From positions 62,001 through 126,000 of the forward strand of contig NZ_JBGIYY010000011.1 of assembly GCF_041380235.1 (NCBI RefSeq): a DNA stretch of 64,000 nucleotides, in the 5' to 3' direction. Positions within the stretch are counted from its first letter, which is position 1. Each line of letters starts with the position of its first letter. Source of the stretch: Glaciecola sp041380235. Its GTDB lineage: Bacteria; Pseudomonadota; Gammaproteobacteria; Enterobacterales; Alteromonadaceae. This document shows, in pieces, positions 1 through 8,985 of the stretch. The notes beneath the pieces are model-generated. The model did not search any database. It saw only the letters and a list, made by a program, of their open reading frames with translations, and had not been told where the DNA came from. Made by a program: the position numbers and the translations under genes.

Positions 1-1199
1 TTTAGTTCTTGGACGATATCTAACTCTCTAACTTCAAATGTTCTCGCTATATATCTTGAAATACTTAGTTCATTATTTTGCTGTCTAATTTCAGGCATAA
101 ATACAGTTTTATAACGCTCGTCATCAGCAAGCTTTCCTGCCGCTAAATCAGCGATTAAAGCGGCATTTTCTTCTGAAATAGTTATACGATTTTTGTTGCT
201 TGAACCTATTTCACTGGCGTCAACGAATACCACTGGTGAACCTGCTGGTTTATTTTTATTTAGCACCAAAATAACAGGAGGAATGCCTGTGCTATCTAGA
301 ACATTTGCGGGCAAACCAATGACAGTCTCTAGTAACTCGTTTTCTAGTAAATATTCCCTTACTTTTGCATCGTAACCACCCCGAAACAAAAAGCCTTGAG
401 GTAGTAAAATGTAACCTTTACCCGTTTCATTTAATTTACTTAAGGCTTGTTGTATCCATAAACTGTCACCTGCGGATGCTGATACAGCATTACCTGTAGG
501 CACTTGGATAAAAGGAGACTCCGCAAGTCTACGACGTTCATCAGCGCCAAATTTTAAAGAGAATGGCGGCTCCATAACTACAAGATCAAACTGTTGCTTA
601 TATCCAAAGGCCGACTCTAAAAGCGAGTCACCAGCAACTAGCTTAAAATCTTTACCTTCTAAGGTTAATAAACGATATGCAGTAACATAAGTGCTATGAC
701 TTTTTTCCTCTAGAAAAAGCGCCTCGGCATTTAAACTAGATGCTAACCTTGCTAAGCCACAAGCGCCGTCATACAAAGTTTTCTTACTACAGGCACCGAC
801 GAGAGCAGTGAAAACTCTTTCCATGTTCAAGTTGGCTGAATCTGCAGAGTGCCTGCCAAGTGTCTGAGAACTCAACTCTCTTAGAGCGCTAGCAAGAACA
901 TTAAAGTTTGTAATAGTCGCAATATAATTAACAACATGGTTAATTATCTTTCCGTCAATTCTATAATGCTCTGGTGCTGTGCATACTTCCGTTGGGTGCA
1001 TCTCTTCTAGCACCTTTCCTGCTTCTATAAGCATGTCTAGCTGCTTAGCATGACCGCTATTTACAATGATTTGGAATGAATCAGGATTTTCTTTTGCAAT
1101 AAAAGCCACATAAGAAATCAACTCTAATGTATGTGGTATTTCCATTGAGCCGCGACTACTGTCCATTAGATTCCATAACTGTTTTGTTAAACTTTCCAT
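1..1199 (-). CDS. N6-adenine DNA methylase-like (HsdM-like) protein, partial at window start
   Basis: The frame opens at the ATG at 1199 and runs off the window, giving about 399 residues without a stop. It has the fold order of a type I methylation subunit: a helical N-terminal part (about 1-130), then a SAM-binding Rossmann region with motif I at residues 144-150 (DGACGLA), a following acidic strand (LFLEEK), GDSL, and motif IV at 209-213 (MEPPF). In HsdM these motifs are normally DPxxGSG and NPPF, so both the SAM loop and the catalytic tetrapeptide deviate. Its ATG overlaps the stop of the upstream specificity-like gene (TAATG), so the two are translationally coupled. The family would methylate adenine within the site chosen by the S partner. 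Whether this copy is active is doubtful from the motifs. No restriction subunit is visible; it may lie beyond the window. Confidence 0.8.
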   Translation of the reverse strand, partial: MESLTKQLWNLMDSSRGSMEIPHTLELISYVAFIAKENPDSFQIIVNSGHAKQLDMLIEAGKVLEEMHPTEVCTAPEHYRIDGKIINHVVNYIATITNFNVLASALRELSSQTLGRHSADSANLNMERVFTALVGACSKKTLYDGACGLARLASSLNAEALFLEEKSHSTYVTAYRLLTLEGKDFKLVAGDSLLESAFGYKQQFDLVVMEPPFSLKFGADERRRLAESPFIQVPTGNAVSASAGDSLWIQQALSKLNETGKGYILLPQGFLFRGGYDAKVREYLLENELLETVIGLPANVLDSTGIPPVILVLNKNKPAGSPVVFVDASEIGSSNKNRITISEENAALIADLAAGKLADDERYKTVFMPEIRQQNNELSISRYIARTFEVRELDIVQEL

Positions 1200-1795
1200 T
1201 ACGCGGCCCCTTTCATAAGGTGACTGATACAAGCAGTGACAACTTTCTTTTGTTGTTCCGCTAGCTTAATTGTTGCTTGATAAGCTTGGTTACTTGCATT
1301 AAAGAGCTCAGCAATTTCATGCTGCTTACTTGGTTCTGGCAGTTCAATCTTCATCTTTTTGATGTTTGATAAGTTTATATTCTTAATTGTTGCGCCTGTA
1401 CTAGTAGCATCTAACATGCTCTGACCAGTCACTGAGTTAAAGTAGGCTACAAGTACCTCGCCAAGTAATTCATTGTTGTTTGGTCTTAGTAAGATAAAGT
1501 TAGCAGATGCAATTACATTAAGTTTGGCAATATTTGCGGTTACGTAACCCGCTCTAATTGAATTGCCTTTTGCAAGAAGCACTACATCACCTTCTTGTAA
1601 TAGAAAGCGCTGGATATTCTTACCGTCTTTTATTGTTACTTGGCTAAGATGTTGCTCAATAATTTCGCCGTTTAGGTTTACAGAGCTACCTGTTAGCAAA
1701 TTTAACGCTTCTTGAGCACGGCTTTCGTTCTTTTCAAATAGTGCGTTAGTAGCACCGGTGGTTAATTCATTACATAACGCCTCGATAGTTTTCAT
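1199..1795 (-). CDS. Half-length type I restriction-modification specificity (HsdS-like) protein
   Basis: This 198-residue protein matches one target-recognition domain plus one long helix of an HsdS subunit. The beta-rich part (about 60-115) has the typical pattern ending in ANFILLRP, followed by a helix/loop (SVTGQSMLDATSTGAT), the conserved INLSNIKKMKIELPEP strand (about 140-156), and a C-terminal helix of the kind HsdS uses to contact HsdM. Full HsdS proteins carry two such units in about 400 residues, so this one would need to dimerise to read a bipartite, probably palindromic site. The order S then M is the reverse of the usual hsdM-hsdS order. A good ribosome site (AAGGGG) lies 6 bases before the ATG. 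It is transcribed alone with the methylase-like gene, from a promoter in the 1796-2174 gap. Confidence 0.8.
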   Translation of the reverse strand: MKTIEALCNELTTGATNALFEKNESRAQEALNLLTGSSVNLNGEIIEQHLSQVTIKDGKNIQRFLLQEGDVVLLAKGNSIRAGYVTANIAKLNVIASANFILLRPNNNELLGEVLVAYFNSVTGQSMLDATSTGATIKNINLSNIKKMKIELPEPSKQHEIAELFNASNQAYQATIKLAEQQKKVVTACISHLMKGAA

Positions 1796-2174
1796 ATTAA
1801 TCCCCTTTCGTTTTCAACCTACGAATTAAGTTGTTGGGGTGATATTAGTCAAAACAGAAGATTAGCGCAAGTAGTTTTTTGAATTATCTTAAATCGTACT
1901 TATAATACGAATGAAAAATGTTGTTTTGAAAATACAACAAAAATCATTGAACTATTGTATTTTTGTAGGGGATCTTCACTTATATAGATAGACATTTTTT
2001 ATTTAGAAAGCGAAGCAAGGTGAAACATGTTATGAATAAAAATATCCTGATGAATTTAAGTAAATATCGCCCGTTTAGTATAAAGGCCAGACGTAAAGCT
2101 TTGCTCACGGACATCAAGAACCCTAGACTCAAATAGAAACAATGTTGAAGAAAAGGCTTACCAATTTTATGTCG
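1796..2174. other. Intergenic gap between the modification genes and the integration operon
   Basis: This AT-rich stretch holds no convincing gene. It contains the likely promoter of the HsdS-like gene with two dyads (listed separately). A plus-strand reading frame of 34 codons (2032-2136) has only a weak ribosome site and no recognisable product. No hairpin terminator was found behind the recombinase gene that ends at 2175. Confidence 0.6.
1894..1939 (-). promoter_or_regulatory. Putative promoter/operator of the HsdS-HsdM-like genes
   Basis: On the minus strand a TATTAT -10 box (1902-1907) lies 17 bases after a weak TTCAAA -35 box. Two dyads overlap it: TCGTA-N7-TACGA at 1894-1910 around the -10/start region, and TGTTGT-N9-ACAACA at 1919-1939 near the -35 box. 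Such dyads are typical of repressor sites. Which protein binds is unknown. The 9-mer TCGTACTTA within the first dyad recurs at the recombinase operon promoter. Confidence 0.4.
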
Positions 2175-3566
2175 TTAAGCTCTCATCTTATAATCGAGTC
2201 GCGAATCAGCTTCGTTCATTGCCCGCTTAAGTATAGAGATACCATTATTCAGTATAGGATTATCATCAAGCATTTCCTGATGTTTTCTTGAAGTTGAAAG
2301 AGCTGAATTCAATAGCATATCTAATTGCGACTCCTGAATAATGCGCTCAATAGTTTTAATATATAGCTTAGTTGTACTCAAACGAACATGTCCAAGATGC
2401 TGCTGCAATATGATATGCGCATCGGCAATCAGAAGCTGATTTGTGTGATTAAGTCCAGTCATCAGACCGTTATTCTTGATGTAACGATAAAGCATCTGCG
2501 TTACTCCAGTATGCCTCAAAGTATGAGGATGTGCCTGAAGGTTAAGCCTTTCTGCACATTCTTGCATGACTTTTTGGTAGGCCCTTACAGACACTGGTGT
2601 TCCGTTTTCCAGTAGCCAAGTTGGCTTTTCACTTATGCTTCGAGCAGAATTAATAGCGTGTTTAGTCTTGCAGTAATCATCACGGTACTTTTTCCATCGT
2701 TCATAGTATGCACCCCCTTCAGTAGGATTTTCATACACATTATAAAATACGTCCATCATAGTGACAGGGACAAGTAAGCTTAGCGTTTTGCCACCTTTAG
2801 CCAAATATTTTAATTTTTGGCTGGTAAGTTTATCTCGCTTCATTTCTAGGTAACTAGACCAGTTTGGATTTCGTTTATTAGGGCCAAGCGGGAAACAGTT
2901 TACTAATGCAGTTACACGGAGGCACGTAACTAGTTGTGTATATGCCATGACTGCATACACTTTATCGACCTTGAACATTTCCGCATACAGCAACCAAAAC
3001 TGATCCATACTTAAAATACTGTCTTTATAATCGTCCTGACGTGTTTTCCAAGTATGATTTATAGCCGTTTCCTGTTCACCTACTTGGTCGCTGCAGTAGT
3101 TTGTATGAGATAAGAAATTATCATTCTGGTCCTGCTCCATCTTTACTTTATTTGTCTCTGGCATAAACATTTCATGCTCTACACCTTGCAATGTTAGGAA
3201 TCGATAAAACTCTCGCCATGCTTTGACATACTGTTCGATACTCTCGCCTTTCCAGTCGCCCTGAAAATACATTGCATGAATTAGCGGCTTCATGTTGCCT
3301 TCATACGTTGCTGCAAGATAGTGAACTCCAGTTCTGCCGTCTGTTTGAGATTGTTCTGCGAGTCGGTTAATCAAGTAGCACACGCGTTGTATCGCATCAA
3401 TTACCGTTTTAGTGGCGCATCTGCGGGTGCGGCTTTGATCAATTAACTTTGGATACTGATGCTTGCAGATGGCATATCTGAGTATTAGCGGATCTGGTTG
3501 ATGGCTTTCTAAGTCTAAAACAAGCGGGTATTCAAGTTCTTTATCATTTAGAATGTAGACACTCAT
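2175..3566 (-). CDS. Tyrosine recombinase/integrase (fourth gene of the integration operon)
   Basis: The protein has 463 residues. The C-terminal half is a tyrosine recombinase catalytic domain with all key residues visible: Arg217 in TCLRVTAL, Lys in the AKGGK turn (about 257-260), HPHTLRH with His348, Arg351 and His352, LGH with His393, and the nucleophile Tyr402 in TTKLYIK. The N-terminal 200 residues are a helical DNA-binding/core-binding region of a type used by island and transposon integrases. It would cut and rejoin DNA at the island ends through a 3'-phosphotyrosine link. It is the last gene of a minus-strand operon, 48 bases after the P-loop protein gene. Tandem recombinases recall Tn554 (TnpA/TnpB/TnpC) and recombinase-in-trio elements; which group it belongs to cannot be settled by eye. 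Confidence 0.85.
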   Translation of the reverse strand: MSVYILNDKELEYPLVLDLESHQPDPLILRYAICKHQYPKLIDQSRTRRCATKTVIDAIQRVCYLINRLAEQSQTDGRTGVHYLAATYEGNMKPLIHAMYFQGDWKGESIEQYVKAWREFYRFLTLQGVEHEMFMPETNKVKMEQDQNDNFLSHTNYCSDQVGEQETAINHTWKTRQDDYKDSILSMDQFWLLYAEMFKVDKVYAVMAYTQLVTCLRVTALVNCFPLGPNKRNPNWSSYLEMKRDKLTSQKLKYLAKGGKTLSLLVPVTMMDVFYNVYENPTEGGAYYERWKKYRDDYCKTKHAINSARSISEKPTWLLENGTPVSVRAYQKVMQECAERLNLQAHPHTLRHTGVTQMLYRYIKNNGLMTGLNHTNQLLIADAHIILQQHLGHVRLSTTKLYIKTIERIIQESQLDMLLNSALSTSRKHQEMLDDNPILNNGISILKRAMNEADSRLDYKMRA

Positions 3567-3614
3567 GCAAATAACTCAGTGCAGAATGAAGTTGAGATTA
3601 TCTTGGGTGTCTCG

Positions 3615-4622
3615 TCAGTCATGCTCAGACCTCACAACAATCATCTCGTCAATATCTTCTTGCATGAGATTTGGAAACTCTATTTCATCAGCTTTTTTGA
3701 GAATTACATGATCATCCAATTGTTTCATCGATTCTCTGCGGTTATTACGGCTTTGCAGAATTGATGTTGGCGTCAGGAACACAACGGCACAAACACGAAT
3801 CTGTTTTGAATTTCTGTATTTATTAATCTGTGACACCCATTCTAAACGGCTAAACTGCGTTAGGTTGGTTGCATCAATTACTACAGAGTGCAGATCTGGA
3901 TAAAGATTCGAACGTTCTTTTGCCCAAGTTGACTTGCCTGAACAAGGGGGACCTACAAGCAAGTAAATTCGAGTAGGAAGCGAGCGACTTAATGCCTGTT
4001 TTAAATCATCTTTAGCTCTTTCCCATGCTTTCCGACGAACATTTTCATCTTCGAAAAGGTACTTGCCATTTCTCCATAGATAAGCATCTGGAGAGATAAC
4101 ACGGGTATCACCAAAAACAGTCCTTTCCGGCCTAGCCTCCATTGATGCTGTATGCACGACATCAATCATATGCTCGCTTTGCAAACGTGACCTCTTTCTC
4201 AATGCGGCGTTGTCGTTCTGTAATCCTGCTACCAATCTCTGCTGACTAATATAATCTTTCGCTATAGCGTTACGTTGTTCTTCAGCATCTTGCAAGTTGC
4301 CTCGAAGCTTATTGACGACTGTATCACCGCAAAAAACGTCAAAGTTATCTTGGAAGTCTTGAATTTCCTGACGTATTTTATGATATTTCGCCAGTGCAAC
4401 TTTATCCTTAAGTTTATCTTTAACATAAAAGTAGGTGCGATTTACTCTTGCTCCTTCAAGAACCTTCGTTGCGCTTGCGTTAGTTTTTATACCAGAGGCA
4501 ATAGCTTGCGCTTTTAATTTGCGGAATATTGTCTCAAGGTCAGCAACCCTTTGATCGTGTGTGCGGCTATCACGTTTCGATTTAGGCTTTTCGGTTAGGT
4601 TGGCGTTTATATTATCAGACAT
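3615..4622 (-). CDS. Coiled-coil protein fused to a polynucleotide-kinase-like P-loop domain, recombinase accessory
   Basis: The protein has 335 residues in two parts. Residues 1-150 are charged and helical, with an HTH-like start (about 25-70, similar in feel to TnpC/DUF6262 accessory proteins of tandem-recombinase elements) and a coiled coil (about 105-150). Residues about 215-330 form an AAA_33/polynucleotide-kinase-like P-loop domain: Walker A GPPCSGKST (224-232), strand VVIDATNL, and an Arg-rich lid (SRNNRRESMK) followed by a proline and acidic residues. The start overlaps the end of the upstream recombinase gene by 8 bases, so it is made with the recombinases. The kinase part could phosphorylate nucleic-acid ends or act as an ATP switch for strand exchange; both are inference. 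The fusion is unlike the short accessory proteins I know from Tn554-type elements. Confidence 0.7.
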   Translation of the reverse strand: MSDNINANLTEKPKSKRDSRTHDQRVADLETIFRKLKAQAIASGIKTNASATKVLEGARVNRTYFYVKDKLKDKVALAKYHKIRQEIQDFQDNFDVFCGDTVVNKLRGNLQDAEEQRNAIAKDYISQQRLVAGLQNDNAALRKRSRLQSEHMIDVVHTASMEARPERTVFGDTRVISPDAYLWRNGKYLFEDENVRRKAWERAKDDLKQALSRSLPTRIYLLVGPPCSGKSTWAKERSNLYPDLHSVVIDATNLTQFSRLEWVSQINKYRNSKQIRVCAVVFLTPTSILQSRNNRRESMKQLDDHVILKKADEIEFPNLMQEDIDEMIVVRSEHD

Positions 4623-6819
4623 CGAAATATCCCTCAGACTTTATGTCACCGTACAAAGTACGTAGTGCCGGGCCATATTTTTTTCTGAAAGAAATTGCAT
4701 CTGCGAGCATATTGTTCGCCATAATAATAGGGTAGTAAGTATCTACAAAGTGTTGTGCATCTTCATCCATATCTCGTGTTTCATCAGTGCATTGTCGTAA
4801 TACATTCGTATACCAGTCAAACTGCTCTAATAATGGTATTGAATGCGTTTTGGTAGCGAGAGCGTCTGGACAGTCAAGACCGATACACTGAGATGGATTT
4901 GGTAATTGAGGAAGGGCGCTAAACATAGCGCGGCTCACACCAGCTCTGTCTCTTTCTGCTTTATTAATGTTTGTAGCGCAAGGACTATCAGCGCTATGAT
5001 TAGTAGCTCTCATACATATTACGCCTACAGGCGTAAGTAAAGTCTGGGTTTGTTCATTGTTTATATCATTCAATATTATTTCAACTAACACATCAATTAA
5101 CTTTCTATGAACTTGCATTTCATTCAAGCTTTTATTCTCTAGTCGTATCTTTGTTTCTAATTTTTTGGCCCCCGCAAGTAACTCATCTCCTTTGGTGCCA
5201 GCAACTTCTTTATTTGCTATAGACCTAGCGATTTGATGTGCAGTGTTAGAGTGCATTCTTTCGAGTTGCTGCGCCCTTTGTTTCTTGACCAAGACGTTGT
5301 GGTGGATATATTGATCTGGCATTAAGTTGTTAGAATGCCCAAAGAGCTTTTTCAATATCAGCACGGCTAGCACCGAATGACGTCCTATATACCCTGCCAA
5401 CGTAGCGCGGATGCAATGGGCAGTGCCTTCATCCCCATCGCCAAAGTCAAGATTTACGTTGAAATGACTGGCAAAAGCTTTAAGTCTTGTATTTAAGGTA
5501 TTTCCGCCCATGTGCGGATTTTTAATACCGTCATATGTATCGTTGAATAAAAATACTTTGATTTGAATTAGCACGTTTGCCTCTAATGGACGCAGCCAAT
5601 TAAGTAATTTAATAGCTTTAACAGCTGGTTCACCGACTGGAATTAATATAGTGTTTTTAGTTTTTTTTAATTCGGCCCTAACGTACCAAATTTTGAATTT
5701 AGCAGAATATTGAAGACAAGTAGTCGAATCAAGTAATCTAATATCGACATTTCTTAGCCCTGTACTCATTGCCAAGATCCATATTGCGGCAGTTTGAGTC
5801 AGTTGAAAAAAATCAGAAAACCATTGCTTCAGGATTGTGTTGTGCATTAGCTTAGCAACGGGCCTGTTTACTCGATTTTTAGCTGAGATTGGATGTAGTT
5901 CATCGATATAGTTTTTGTGTTCTATCATCAGCTTATTGAATTCGTTATCGTAATTTATAAGTTTTACACATTGGCAATGAGTAGAAGTTTTTCTGACTTC
6001 TTTTACTGCATTCAAAATACTTACTATTGGTGCCTTTAAATCGCTAGGTGTGAGTTCTATTAGATCTTGTGTGGCGTTATTTGAATTTATTGGAGTGGTT
6101 ACGGTAATACCATCTAAAAACTTCATAGCTGGCTCAATTATTCCCGCTACAGTCTCATCTGAAAACGGTGAAAAAGGCTTTTTTTCTTGTACAAGGTTGT
6201 GACGTTCTTTTTGTTGTGTAAGCCACTTTGAATAGACTATGCCTTCTAGAGTCCACGGTGTAATAAAACCGCTAGCAAAAAAATGAAACCCTTCTTCAAC
6301 TCGCATCTGCGTTTTTTCGAAATAGTTAAGTATTCTTGGAGTAGCTTCACCAGATCTGCTGTTATCTATCGCAATTTTATCCAATACAAGAGTAATGTCA
6401 TTCGCTTCTAATGATACTAATCCCAACCACGGTGAGTTTTTTGTCGCTTTTAGAATTGGAGCTCCATATGCCTCTAGAACAGGAACAAATTGTGACATGA
6501 AGCTGGTCATCCCACCCACAACAGATTTGTAAGCCATTTGTTCGACTTCAATCAAGTAAACCATTAGTGCCTTTAAATAAACTTGCATAGGAAGGTAGTA
6601 TTTAGGGTTTAAATGTTTCCCCCAGTGAATTCCAGTGTTGTCTTCATCGTCTAAAGTCCACTCTTGGTCAATAAATTTGTTATTTCGAGTAAAGTTGATT
6701 GGTTGCCCTTCGTATTTAAGAATAATTGAATCTAGCACTTCCCATTGTTTCTTGCCCTGTTCAAAACGATTTGTATTATGCTTTTCAACCTCAAATGGTT
6801 TTTCGTGAAAGTCAATCAT
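4615..6819 (-). CDS. Large tyrosine recombinase, catalytically intact (second gene of the integration operon)
   Basis: This 734-residue protein has a long N-terminal region (1-330) and a tyrosine recombinase domain at about 335-520: Arg356 in STGLRNVD, a Lys around 385 in the beta-hairpin, AHCIRA with His468 and Arg471, LFGHSNN with His495, and the nucleophile Tyr504 in PDQYIHH. A further 200 residues follow, containing scattered cysteines (CMRATNHSADSPC and CIGLDC) that may bind zinc. Its length is about twice a phage integrase and similar to large recombinases of Tn554-like elements. It lies 11 bases behind the first recombinase gene and overlaps the P-loop gene. It most likely carries out integration or excision of the island with its partners. 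Confidence 0.8.
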   Translation of the reverse strand: MIDFHEKPFEVEKHNTNRFEQGKKQWEVLDSIILKYEGQPINFTRNNKFIDQEWTLDDEDNTGIHWGKHLNPKYYLPMQVYLKALMVYLIEVEQMAYKSVVGGMTSFMSQFVPVLEAYGAPILKATKNSPWLGLVSLEANDITLVLDKIAIDNSRSGEATPRILNYFEKTQMRVEEGFHFFASGFITPWTLEGIVYSKWLTQQKERHNLVQEKKPFSPFSDETVAGIIEPAMKFLDGITVTTPINSNNATQDLIELTPSDLKAPIVSILNAVKEVRKTSTHCQCVKLINYDNEFNKLMIEHKNYIDELHPISAKNRVNRPVAKLMHNTILKQWFSDFFQLTQTAAIWILAMSTGLRNVDIRLLDSTTCLQYSAKFKIWYVRAELKKTKNTILIPVGEPAVKAIKLLNWLRPLEANVLIQIKVFLFNDTYDGIKNPHMGGNTLNTRLKAFASHFNVNLDFGDGDEGTAHCIRATLAGYIGRHSVLAVLILKKLFGHSNNLMPDQYIHHNVLVKKQRAQQLERMHSNTAHQIARSIANKEVAGTKGDELLAGAKKLETKIRLENKSLNEMQVHRKLIDVLVEIILNDINNEQTQTLLTPVGVICMRATNHSADSPCATNINKAERDRAGVSRAMFSALPQLPNPSQCIGLDCPDALATKTHSIPLLEQFDWYTNVLRQCTDETRDMDEDAQHFVDTYYPIIMANNMLADAISFRKKYGPALRTLYGDIKSEGYFDV

Positions 6820-6830
6820 ATCGTTCTTCC

Positions 6831-8900
6831 TTATAAAATTGCGGGCAATAATGGTTTGTTATTAAGCATTGCGTTATTGGCAATTTGGTAACTTTGTTCG
6901 ATAATCATTTGGCCATCTGGGTGCATACGTTCAAATTTTACCAAACAATCGAGTGCAATAGCTTTTCTGTCTGCTAACAATGCATCAACAGGCGAGGCAG
7001 TTTGTTCATACTGCAATATTCTGTAGCAAATCCTTGGGATATGTTCAGCGTAAACCTCGCTTCTTTCGCAACCTAAGCATAAGTCATATTGCTTGCACCT
7101 ATTCGCAATAGGTACGTCATGACTAGGTTTTGTTGGATCTTCACAGTCACAGAGGTACACAGGAATCCTAGTTGACGAATCCTTACTGGTCTTGTTACTA
7201 CATACTTTACCTTTAAAAGTAATCGCATCTTCCAGCATTTGATTTGTAAGAGCAACGACAGCACTGCTGTAAATTAAATGCCCAACACCCGTTTTCATCA
7301 AGTAAGAAAAAATGGTTGTATCAAAGTTTTCATGGCTAAGTGATTCTCTTAATCGTCTTTCCAATTCCTGCCCACTACCTACTTCTTCAACTATTTTAGC
7401 AAGACTAGCTCCTGCAAATGATTTTCGAATTTTTGTCGTAGCGATGCTACTTAATTCTTCACCACTATCCGTTACTATTTTATAAACACTAAAGAAATCT
7501 CTATTTGCATTTCCGAAATGCATGCCAGAGTAAAATAAATCATTACCTTGTTCGGCAAAAATATCCTCGTACATTTTTAGTATTTGATAAAGATACGAAT
7601 CGACCGGAACTCTTATGTCTACTTCCTTTGCTGGCGCAACACCAGTTTTCTTTTTGATCCCCGTTAAGCGAAGCACTTGCCGCTTAGAAATGGTCTTTGC
7701 ATCAATGCCCAAATTTACATCATATCTTTTTGTCCAATGCACTTTCCCGTAGAAGCGTTTCAATGACAGCGCAACTTCTAGGTTGATACCTGTTTGGATA
7801 AGAATTATTAATATAATTGCAAATTCGTTGATAGGGGCTTTCATCAAAAGCAATTTTTTGTAGTCTCTAAATCCTTTTCTCTCTGCCGGCGCTACAGATA
7901 GATTGGTTGGTTCATATAATTGTGCTATGTGAGAAAGGTAATCACTAAATAAGCCCTTCCCAAACTCTCCCCTATGTTGTCTCAGACTATTAATTTGATT
8001 AGTTATACTTGTCCTCCCTTTGGCTCCATCTCTGACTATAATGAGCATATTTAGGTGGAGAAGCTCTATCGCTCGCTTTCGGTCGCTGTCATATAACCGG
8101 CGTATTCTCGAGCCTGCACGTCTTCCCTCTAGGAATTTCTCTTGGTAAGGGTATGCCGTTGGATATGTATCGTTTAGATAACAACCTATCTTTGCTAATG
8201 ACTCAGCGTTTGCTTCAAATAACTCTTGTCGCCGATTTTTCATTAACTCTATACGATGCATTGCATAGCCAACTATTTGAAAATGCTCTCGTTCTGAATA
8301 TTCGGCTAATGAAAATGCCGAGTCCTCATCGAGCAAGTTACTGGTCGGCTTAATAGTGCTTTCCAATATCCTCTTTTTTTTCAATGAATAGTGAAGTTGT
8401 TTCCACTCAATGCGTGGATGCAAGGAAAATATTGGCTTGAAATAACTAGCTCTTCGTTTTATTTCTTTTTCAAAACCCAGAAAAATTTTAGTGTTAAATT
8501 CCGATATATCAGTTATCGGTGATTTTTCATTAAGGTAATCCATAAATGCGCATACTTGAATCATCGCATTGCAAATTGCGCTATATGAGGGAAGCTCCTG
8601 CTGAAGCCAAAGTGCAAAAGTTCTAGCCACTTCTTTTGAAAGACGTTGAGGTATGTTTAACCTCTCAGAAACGATCCAACTTGATGATTTCATACCCTTG
8701 CAAATACGCATGTTTTTTTTACGAGAGTTCACCATATGGTCGCCATTTACTTCGAACCATACTTTGAATGCTCTAGTATCATGCGGAGTTTGGATAATAA
8801 CGAACGGCTCGTATGCTGGAAATTCACTGTGAACTGTGGGCACAGATTTTGAATCTATCGCTTCTGTCACTTTCAATTGCTTATCTTTTTTCTTTGCCAT
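6831..8900 (-). CDS. Tyrosine recombinase-like protein with missing catalytic residues and a cysteine cluster (first gene of the integration operon)
   Basis: This 689-residue protein has the outline of a large tyrosine recombinase but a broken active site. The box I position reads QTGINLE, with Asn373 where Arg is expected. The box II position reads TTKIRKS, with Thr489 for His and Arg492 kept. The LSH (His523) and a tyrosine (Tyr533 in FSYL) remain. A cysteine-rich knot follows at 567-611 (Cys567, 584, 586, 602, 608, 611; CLGCE at the end), probably a zinc site. It is the first gene after the operon promoter, only about 90 bases from the island edge, and is kept full length. A structural or end-recognition role inside a multi-recombinase complex is therefore more likely than decay. 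No close family was recognised by eye. Confidence 0.65.
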   Translation of the reverse strand: MAKKKDKQLKVTEAIDSKSVPTVHSEFPAYEPFVIIQTPHDTRAFKVWFEVNGDHMVNSRKKNMRICKGMKSSSWIVSERLNIPQRLSKEVARTFALWLQQELPSYSAICNAMIQVCAFMDYLNEKSPITDISEFNTKIFLGFEKEIKRRASYFKPIFSLHPRIEWKQLHYSLKKKRILESTIKPTSNLLDEDSAFSLAEYSEREHFQIVGYAMHRIELMKNRRQELFEANAESLAKIGCYLNDTYPTAYPYQEKFLEGRRAGSRIRRLYDSDRKRAIELLHLNMLIIVRDGAKGRTSITNQINSLRQHRGEFGKGLFSDYLSHIAQLYEPTNLSVAPAERKGFRDYKKLLLMKAPINEFAIILIILIQTGINLEVALSLKRFYGKVHWTKRYDVNLGIDAKTISKRQVLRLTGIKKKTGVAPAKEVDIRVPVDSYLYQILKMYEDIFAEQGNDLFYSGMHFGNANRDFFSVYKIVTDSGEELSSIATTKIRKSFAGASLAKIVEEVGSGQELERRLRESLSHENFDTTIFSYLMKTGVGHLIYSSAVVALTNQMLEDAITFKGKVCSNKTSKDSSTRIPVYLCDCEDPTKPSHDVPIANRCKQYDLCLGCERSEVYAEHIPRICYRILQYEQTASPVDALLADRKAIALDCLVKFERMHPDGQMIIEQSYQIANNAMLNNKPLLPAIL

Positions 8901-8935
8901 GTATCTTGTTTTCTAATATTCGTACTTACTATAGA

Positions 8936-8964
8936 TATTTAGTAGGAGACAAAGGAAAAGTCAA
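8936..8964 (-). promoter_or_regulatory. Putative promoter of the integration operon
   Basis: On the minus strand TTGACT (8959-8964) and TAAATA (8936-8941) are separated by 17 bases, a good sigma-70 layout. It points into the recombinase operon that starts at 8900. The start point would be near 8929, next to TCGTACTTA (8920-8928), which is also present at the HsdS-like promoter. The promoter lies inside the island, so the operon does not depend on the host gene. Confidence 0.5.
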
Positions 8965-8985
8965 ATAGTATCCTCATTATTATTT

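Noticed and set aside
2032..2136. Plus-strand 34-codon reading frame in the island
   Set aside because: Weak ribosome site, no recognisable product and low-complexity start; could be chance.
2175..8900. Assignment of the island operon to Gamma-Mobile-Trio elements
   Set aside because: There are four genes and I see nothing like the GmtX protein; similarity to GmtY/GmtZ cannot be judged by eye.
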